This document shows, piece by piece, positions 58,781 through 64,000 of a stretch of DNA of 64,000 bases (positions within the stretch are counted from its first letter, which is position 1; each line of letters starts with the position of its first letter). The stretch comes from Enterobacter hormaechei subsp. xiangfangensis (GTDB lineage Bacteria; Pseudomonadota; Gammaproteobacteria; Enterobacterales; Enterobacteriaceae): the NCBI RefSeq assembly GCF_001729785.1, contig NZ_CP017183.1, forward strand, positions 2,108,001-2,172,000. Direction: 5' to 3'. The notes under the pieces are model-generated. The model saw nothing but the letters and a program-made list of their open reading frames with translations, searched no databases and had not been told where the DNA came from. The position numbers and the translations under genes were made by a program.

Positions 58781-59544
58781 GCGAACTGATTGTTACCCGT
58801 CATGGCCGCGTGTTGCAGCTAACGCTTAACCGTCCGGCGGCGCGCAACGCGCTCAACAATGCGCTGCTCCTGCAAATCGCGGAGCAGCTTGAGGCCGCCG
58901 CCGCGGATGCTGAGATCGCCGTCTGCGTGATGTACGGCAACGAACGCTGCTTTGCCGCCGGGGCCGATCTCAACGAAATGGCGGAGAAAGACCTGCCCGC
59001 CACCCTGAACGATATCCGTCCGCAGCTGTGGGCGCGGATCAACGCCTTCACCAAACCGCTGATTGCCGCCGTAAACGGCTTCGCGCTGGGGGCAGGCTGT
59101 GAGCTGGCGCTGCTCTGCGATGTCGTGATTGCTGGCGATAACGCCCGTTTTGGCCTGCCGGAAATCACCATCGGGATCATGCCGGGCGCAGGCGGCACCC
59201 AGCGGCTGATCCGCAGCGTAGGCAAATCGCTGGCCAGCAAAATGGTGCTGACGGGCGAAAGCATCACGGCGGTGCAGGCGCACAGCGCCGGGCTGGTCAG
59301 CGACGTCTATCCGGCCTCGCTGACGCTGGAGTACGCCCTGAAGCAGGCAGCGCTGATGGCGCGCCATTCGCCGCTGGCGCTACAGGCGGCGAAGCAGGCG
59401 CTTCGCCAGTCGCAGGAAGTCCCGCTTCAGGCCGGGCTGGCGCAGGAGCGTCAGCTGTTTGCGCTGCTCGCGGCCACCGACGATCGCCGGGAAGGGATCA
59501 ACGCCTTTTTACAAAAACGCACCCCAGACTTTAAAGGACGCTAA
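58777..59544 (+). CDS. paaF: PaaF, 2,3-dehydroadipyl-CoA hydratase
   Basis: This 255-residue crotonase-fold enzyme hydrates 2,3-dehydroadipyl-CoA to 3-hydroxyadipyl-CoA. AAGADLNEM (about 67-75) and NGFALGAGCELAL (about 104-116) form the oxyanion hole, and PEITIGIMPGAGGTQRL carries the catalytic glutamate. The ATG overlaps the paaE stop as ATGA. Confidence 0.95.
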   Translation: MSELIVTRHGRVLQLTLNRPAARNALNNALLLQIAEQLEAAAADAEIAVCVMYGNERCFAAGADLNEMAEKDLPATLNDIRPQLWARINAFTKPLIAAVNGFALGAGCELALLCDVVIAGDNARFGLPEITIGIMPGAGGTQRLIRSVGKSLASKMVLTGESITAVQAHSAGLVSDVYPASLTLEYALKQAALMARHSPLALQAAKQALRQSQEVPLQAGLAQERQLFALLAATDDRREGINAFLQKRTPDFKGR

Positions 59545-59546
59545 TT

Positions 59547-60332
59547 GTGGAATCTATTCTGAGCCATGTTGAGCAGGGCGTAATGACCATTACGCTGAAC
59601 CGCCCGGAGCGCCTGAACAGCTTTAACGACGTCATGCACCAGCAGCTTTCCGAATGCCTGAAGCAGGCCGAGCGCGATGACGCCATCCGCTGCCTGCTGA
59701 TCACCGGGGCAGGACGCGGTTTCTGCGCCGGGCAGGATCTCAACGACCGTAACGTCGACCCGAACGGCCCGGCGCCCGATCTGGGCATGTCCGTTGAGAC
59801 TTTTTACAACCCGCTGGTGCGCCGCCTGGCAAAACTGCCGAAGCCGGTGATTTGCGCGGTTAACGGCGTGGCGGCGGGCGCGGGGGCGACGCTGGCCCTC
59901 GGCTGCGACATGGTGATTGCGGCGCGCTCCGCCAGTTTTGTGATGGCCTTCAGCAAGCTCGGCCTCGTCCCGGACTGCGGCGGCACCTGGCTGCTGCCGC
60001 GCGTGGCCGGACGCGCCCGCGCCATGGGGCTGGCATTGCTGGGCGATAAGCTCAGCGCTGAGCAGGCACAGGCCTGGGGAATGATCTGGCAGGTGGTGGA
60101 CGACGAGCAGCTCTCCGCCACCGTACAGCAGATGGCGCTGCATTTTGCCTCGCAGCCGACCTTTGGCCTGGGCTTGATCAAGCAGGCGATCAACGCCGCC
60201 GAAACCAACACCCTCGACGCCCAGCTTGATCTGGAGCGCGACTATCAACGCCTGGCCGGACGCAGCGACGACTACCGGGAAGGCGTCAGCGCGTTCCTGG
60301 CAAAACGCGCGCCGAACTTTACGGGGAAATAA
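59547..60332 (+). CDS. paaG: PaaG, epoxyphenylacetyl-CoA isomerase
   Basis: This 261-residue crotonase-family isomerase converts ring-1,2-epoxyphenylacetyl-CoA to oxepin-CoA and shifts the double bond later. AGQDLNDRNV (about 66-75), GVAAGAGATLALGCD (about 104-118) and LVPDCGGTWLLPR with the active Asp near 136 are visible. The start is GTG at 59547, 2 bases after paaF. Confidence 0.94.
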   Translation: MESILSHVEQGVMTITLNRPERLNSFNDVMHQQLSECLKQAERDDAIRCLLITGAGRGFCAGQDLNDRNVDPNGPAPDLGMSVETFYNPLVRRLAKLPKPVICAVNGVAAGAGATLALGCDMVIAARSASFVMAFSKLGLVPDCGGTWLLPRVAGRARAMGLALLGDKLSAEQAQAWGMIWQVVDDEQLSATVQQMALHFASQPTFGLGLIKQAINAAETNTLDAQLDLERDYQRLAGRSDDYREGVSAFLAKRAPNFTGK

Positions 60333-60333
60333 T

Positions 60334-61758
60334 ATGGTGAATATCCATACGGTCGCCGTCATTGGCAGCGGCACCATGGGCGCCGGGATTGCCGAAGTGG
60401 CAGCCAGCCACGGTCATCCGGTTCTGGTGTACGACATTGACGCAGCGGCGATTTCCCGCGCCGTCGACGGCATTCGCCAGCGGCTGTCCTCACGCGTTGC
60501 GCGTGGAAAACTCTCTGCCGACGCCGGGGAGCAGATCCTCGCCCGCCTGACGCCGGTGACGAATATCAGTGCTCTGGCGAAAGCCGATCTGGTGATTGAG
60601 GCGGCCTCCGAGCGGCTTGAAGTGAAAAAGGCGCTGTTTACCCAGCTGGCAGAGGTTTGCCCGCCGCAGACGCTGCTCGCCAGCAATACCTCGTCCATTT
60701 CCGTTACCGCGATTGCGGCGGAGATAAACCACCCTGAACGCGTCGCCGGGCTGCACTTCTTCAATCCTGCCCCGGTGATGAAGCTGGTGGAGGTGGTCAG
60801 CGGGCTGGCGACCTCACCAGAAGTGGCCGATGCGCTGTGCGAGCTGGCGCTGAGCTGGGGAAAGCAGCCGGTACGCTGCCAGTCCACGCCGGGGTTTATC
60901 GTCAACCGCGTGGCGCGCCCGTTCTACTCGGAAGCCTGGCGCGCGCTGGAAGAGCAGGTGGCAACGCCCGAGGTGATTGACGCCGCCCTGCGAGACGGCG
61001 GAGGCTTCCCGATGGGGCCGCTTGAGCTGACGGACATGATTGGTCAGGACGTCAACTTTGCCGTGACCTGCTCCGTGTTTAATGCCTTCTGGCAGGAGCG
61101 TCGTTTTCTGCCGTCGCTGGTGCAGCAGGAGCTGGTGCTGGCGGGGCGTCTGGGTAAGAAAAGCGGGCAGGGCGTTTACCGCTGGCTGGAGGAGAAACCC
61201 ACCGTCAGCTGGCTCGCCCCGGTCAGCGACAGCTTCAACCCCATGCGCGTACAGCGAAGAAGTGACGGTGTCACGGAAATTGACGATCTGTTGCTGATCG
61301 AAACGCAGGGTGAGACCGCGCAGTCGCTGGCGCTGCGCCACGGCTGCCCGGTGGTGGTGGTCGACCGCATCGAGCGGGATGTGGCCGTGATAGCCGCCGC
61401 ACCCGGCAACCCGCACGCCGCCACGCAGAAAGCCATTTACTGGTTGCAGCACCAGCAGAAACGGGTGGTCCAGATTGCCGATTACCCCGGCCTGCTGGTC
61501 TGGCGCACGGTAGCGATGATTGCCAACGAAGCGCTGGACGCCCTGCAAAAAGGGGTCGCCAGCGAGCAAGACATCGATACCGCCATGCGCTTAGGGGTCA
61601 ACTATCCCTGCGGGCCCATCGCCTGGGGCGAGCGCCTTGGCTGGCAGCGTCTGTTAACGCTGCTGGAGAACCTGCAACGTCACTACGGCGAGGAACGCTA
61701 TCGCCCCTGTTCACTGCTGCGCCAGCGTGCGCTTCTGGAGAGTAGCTATGAGTCATAA
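60334..61758 (+). CDS. paaH: PaaH, 3-hydroxyadipyl-CoA dehydrogenase
   Basis: This 474-residue NAD-dependent 3-hydroxyacyl-CoA dehydrogenase has the nucleotide motif GSGTMGAGIAEVA near 10-22, and GLHFFNPAPVMKLVEVV with the catalytic His near 140. A duplicated C-terminal domain follows. It makes 3-oxoadipyl-CoA. The ATG at 60334 begins just after the paaG stop; the longer open frame lies inside paaG. Its end overlaps paaI by 11 bases. Confidence 0.95.
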   Translation: MVNIHTVAVIGSGTMGAGIAEVAASHGHPVLVYDIDAAAISRAVDGIRQRLSSRVARGKLSADAGEQILARLTPVTNISALAKADLVIEAASERLEVKKALFTQLAEVCPPQTLLASNTSSISVTAIAAEINHPERVAGLHFFNPAPVMKLVEVVSGLATSPEVADALCELALSWGKQPVRCQSTPGFIVNRVARPFYSEAWRALEEQVATPEVIDAALRDGGGFPMGPLELTDMIGQDVNFAVTCSVFNAFWQERRFLPSLVQQELVLAGRLGKKSGQGVYRWLEEKPTVSWLAPVSDSFNPMRVQRRSDGVTEIDDLLLIETQGETAQSLALRHGCPVVVVDRIERDVAVIAAAPGNPHAATQKAIYWLQHQQKRVVQIADYPGLLVWRTVAMIANEALDALQKGVASEQDIDTAMRLGVNYPCGPIAWGERLGWQRLLTLLENLQRHYGEERYRPCSLLRQRALLESSYES

Positions 61759-62170
61759 CGCCTGGCATAACGCCCGCGCGATGTACGAACGGGACGCCTG
61801 CGCGCAGGCGATGGGGATGGACATTCTCGACATGGGCGAGGGCTACGCGGTGGTGACCATGACCATCACCCCGCAGATGCTCAACGGGCATAAAACCTGC
61901 CACGGCGGACAGCTGTTCTCGCTGGCCGATACCGCCTTTGCCTACGCCTGCAACAGTCAGGGGCTGGCGGCGGTGGCCTCAGGCTGCGCCATCGATTTTC
62001 TGCGTCCGGGCTTTGCCGGCGATAAGCTGACCGCTACCGCGCGGGTGAAGCATCAGGGCAAACTGACCGGCGTATACGACATTGAAATTCAGAACCAACA
62101 CCAGAAAACCGTCGCTCTTTTTCGCGGGAAATCGCACCGCACCGGCGGCAGTGTGACAGGAGAAGCCTGA
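61748..62170 (+). CDS. paaI: PaaI, hydroxyphenylacetyl-CoA thioesterase
   Basis: This 140-residue hotdog-fold thioesterase releases CoA from stalled ring-hydroxylated intermediates. NGHKTCHGGQLFSLADTAFAYACNS near 47-71 holds the catalytic Asp. It has the same length as E. coli PaaI with the start at 61748, inside the paaH 3' end. Confidence 0.95.
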   Translation: MSHNAWHNARAMYERDACAQAMGMDILDMGEGYAVVTMTITPQMLNGHKTCHGGQLFSLADTAFAYACNSQGLAAVASGCAIDFLRPGFAGDKLTATARVKHQGKLTGVYDIEIQNQHQKTVALFRGKSHRTGGSVTGEA

Positions 62171-63375
62171 TGCGTGACGCATTTATTTGTGAGGGTGTGC
62201 GTACCCCGGTCGGTCGCTACGGTGGAGGATTATCCAGCGTGCGTGCCGATGACTTAGGGGCCGTGCCGCTGCGTGCGCTGCTGGCGCTTTACCCGCAGCT
62301 CGATCTGGAGCGCATAGATGATGTGATCTTCGGCTGCGCAAATCAGGCCGGAGAGGATAACCGCAACGTAGCGCGCATGTCATCGCTGCTGGCCGGGCTG
62401 CCGCAGACCGTTTCCGGTACCACCATTAACCGCCTGTGCGGCTCCGGTCTGGATGCCCTTGGCTTCGCGGCGCGCGCCATCAGGGCCGGGGATGGCGATC
62501 TGCTGATCGCCGGTGGCGTCGAATCCATGTCCCGTGCGCCGTTCGTGATGGGCAAAGCCACCGCGGCGTTTCAGCGTCAGGCGGAGATCTTCGACACCAC
62601 CATCGGCTGGCGATTTGTGAATCCGCTCATGCATCAGCAATACGGAACTGACAGCATGCCGGAAACGGCAGAGAATGTAGCGGAATTGTTAAATATAAGC
62701 CGTGCCGATCAGGATGCATTTGCCCTGCGCAGCCAGCAGCGCACCGCGCGGGCGCAGCAGAATGGCGTTCTGGCGCAGGAGATTATCCCGGTACAGATGG
62801 CGGGGAAAAAAGGTGCCGTAACGGAAGTGTGCGTGGACGAGCATCCGCGCGCCGAAACCACCCTTGAACAGCTTGCCGCGCTGAAAGCTCCGTTCCGCAA
62901 GAACGGTGTGGTGACGGCGGGGAACGCCTCCGGCGTGAACGACGGGGCGGCGGCGCTGATTATCGCCAGCGAGCCGATGGCGCTTGCACAGGGGTTAACC
63001 CCGCGCACCCGCATTGTGGCCATGGCGACCGCGGGCGTCGAGCCGCGTCTGATGGGATTAGGCCCGGTTCCCGCCACCCGTAAGGTGCTGGAACGTGCCG
63101 GACTCAGTATCACCGATATGGACGTCATTGAGCTTAACGAAGCCTTCGCCGCACAGGCGCTGGGCGTGCTGCGTCAGCTGGGTTTGCCGGATGACGCGGA
63201 GCATGTGAACCCGAATGGCGGGGCGATCGCGTTAGGTCATCCGCTGGGAATGAGCGGTGCCAGACTGGCGCTGGCCGCGAGCAATGAATTGCACCGACGC
63301 GGCGGGCGCTACGCGCTGTGTACGATGTGCATCGGTGTGGGTCAGGGCATTGCCATGATCCTTGAGCGTGTTTGA
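62170..63375 (+). CDS. paaJ: PaaJ, 3-oxoadipyl-CoA/3-oxo-5,6-dehydrosuberyl-CoA thiolase
   Basis: This 401-residue thiolase has the acyl-accepting Cys90 ([11 protein letters not shown]), His in [16 protein letters not shown] near 350, and the second Cys in [10 protein letters not shown] near 386. It cleaves both oxo-acyl intermediates of the pathway to acetyl-CoA and succinyl-CoA or dehydroadipyl-CoA. Start and paaI stop overlap as TGATG. Confidence 0.96.
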   Translation: MRDAFICEGVRTPVGRYGGGLSSVRADDLGAVPLRALLALYPQLDLERIDDVIFGCANQAGEDNRNVARMSSLLAGLPQTVSGTTINRLCGSGLDALGFAARAIRAGDGDLLIAGGVESMSRAPFVMGKATAAFQRQAEIFDTTIGWRFVNPLMHQQYGTDSMPETAENVAELLNISRADQDAFALRSQQRTARAQQNGVLAQEIIPVQMAGKKGAVTEVCVDEHPRAETTLEQLAALKAPFRKNGVVTAGNASGVNDGAAALIIASEPMALAQGLTPRTRIVAMATAGVEPRLMGLGPVPATRKVLERAGLSITDMDVIELNEAFAAQALGVLRQLGLPDDAEHVNPNGGAIALGHPLGMSGARLALAASNELHRRGGRYALCTMCIGVGQGIAMILERV

Positions 63376-63401
63376 GCGAACAATAATGTGAGTACCCTGC
63401 G

Positions 63402-64000
63402 ATGATAAATACAACAAAGCTTGATCCGATCGAAACCGCGTCCATTGATGAATTGCAGGCGTTTCAGACCGCGCGCCTGAAGTGGACGCTGAACCACGCC
63501 TACAACAACGTTCCGATGTACAAACGCAAGTTTGACGCCGCGGGCGTTCACCCTGACGATTTTAACGAGCTGGCGGACCTGCAAAAATTCCCGTGCACCA
63601 CCAAGCAGGATCTGCGCGACAACTACCCGTTCGATACCTTTGCGGTGCCGATGGAGCAGGTGGTGCGCATCCACGCCTCGTCGGGCACCACCGGAAAGCC
63701 GACCGTGGTGGGATATACCCAGAATGATATCGACAACTGGGCCAATATAGTTGCCCGTTCCCTGCGCGCCGCCGGGGGCAGCGCGAAGGATAAAATTCAC
63801 GTGGCCTACGGCTACGGGCTATTCACCGGCGGGCTGGGGGCGCACTACGGTGCCGAGCGTCTGGGTGCGACGGTGATCCCGATGTCCGGCGGCCAGACGG
63901 AGAAGCAGGCGCAGCTGATCCGCGATTTTCAGCCGGATATGATCATGGTGACGCCCTCATACTGCCTGAATTTAATTGAAGAGCTGGAGCGTCAGATGGG
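63402..64000 (+). CDS. paaK: PaaK, phenylacetate-CoA ligase (partial, runs off the window)
   Basis: The first 199 codons of the AMP-forming ligase activate phenylacetate at the entry to the pathway. MINTTKLDPIETASIDELQ is the conserved start, and SSGTTGKPTVVGYTQNDI near 92-109 is the AMP-binding P-loop. YGYGLFTGGLGAHYG and MIMVTPSYCLNLIEELERQMG follow. The full protein is about 437 residues, so about 240 are missing. It starts 26 bases after paaJ. Confidence 0.95.
   Translation, partial: MINTTKLDPIETASIDELQAFQTARLKWTLNHAYNNVPMYKRKFDAAGVHPDDFNELADLQKFPCTTKQDLRDNYPFDTFAVPMEQVVRIHASSGTTGKPTVVGYTQNDIDNWANIVARSLRAAGGSAKDKIHVAYGYGLFTGGLGAHYGAERLGATVIPMSGGQTEKQAQLIRDFQPDMIMVTPSYCLNLIEELERQM

Overview
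The window is chromosomal DNA of an enterobacterium close to Enterobacter, Lelliottia or Leclercia. Gene order and protein content follow the Escherichia coli mlc-ynf-rsp-ydf-dcp and ldhA-fea-tyn-paa neighbourhoods almost gene for gene, but with acquired blocks between them. The genus is an inference from protein similarity recalled from memory; no 16S or tRNA gene lies in the window.

Layout. 1-2679: end of the glucose regulator gene mlc, bioD2 and the ClC channel gene clcB, the last two overlapping tail to tail. 2785-6217: a four-gene OsmU-type compatible-solute ABC importer (osmY-X-W-V). 6468-9426: a small accessory stretch with a DUF1275 membrane protein, the remnants of an alpha/beta hydrolase and of a LysR regulator, an intact type A chloramphenicol acetyltransferase, and the SOS gene yebG with a LexA box. 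9536-14117: an anaerobic S/N-oxide (or selenate) reductase operon, ynfE-ynfG-ynfH-dmsD, with an unusual hairpin over its first ribosome-binding site. 14248-17806: ynfD, a lone AT-rich family 17 glycosyltransferase, ynfC, speG, ynfB and ynfA. 17918-24995: a sugar-acid module (rspA, rspB, MFS transporter ydfJ, dehydrogenase ydfI) with its GntR regulator rspR, interrupted by the FNR-type gene ydfZ and a universal stress protein. 25086-28009: ydfG and dcp.

28057-31237 looks like an inserted cassette (TauE/SafE transporter, AraC regulator, DUF523, SRAP protein YedK). The last 22 or so codons of dcp and its terminator recur beyond it. Next come the SOS gene msgA with a LexA box, an amino-acid permease, and a two-gene PQQ dehydrogenase in which a 121-residue membrane protein and a 698-residue periplasmic quinoprotein are separate. 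After these are a DUF4142 protein, a DUF1471 protein, a small gene broken at a run of nine A, an alpha/beta hydrolase, and a structured stretch ahead of a 56-codon membrane-peptide ORF.

39271-64000 is the aromatic-amine block. After ldhA and ydbH-ynbE-ydbL come feaR, feaB, a diguanylate cyclase, a periplasmic alkylsulfatase, tynA, a truncated Hcp with a putative immunity gene, divergent paaZ, and the operon paaABCDEFGHIJK (paaK runs off the end). TynA oxidises phenylethylamine or tyramine to the aldehyde in the periplasm, FeaB oxidises that to phenylacetate, PaaK makes phenylacetyl-CoA, PaaABCDE epoxidises it, PaaG and PaaZ isomerise and open the ring, and PaaFHJ finish beta-oxidation. Paired FeaR-type operators with the same 21-bp period precede both feaB and tynA, and a PaaX-type palindrome precedes paaA. 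No IS element, phage integrase, CRISPR array, rRNA or tRNA was recognised.
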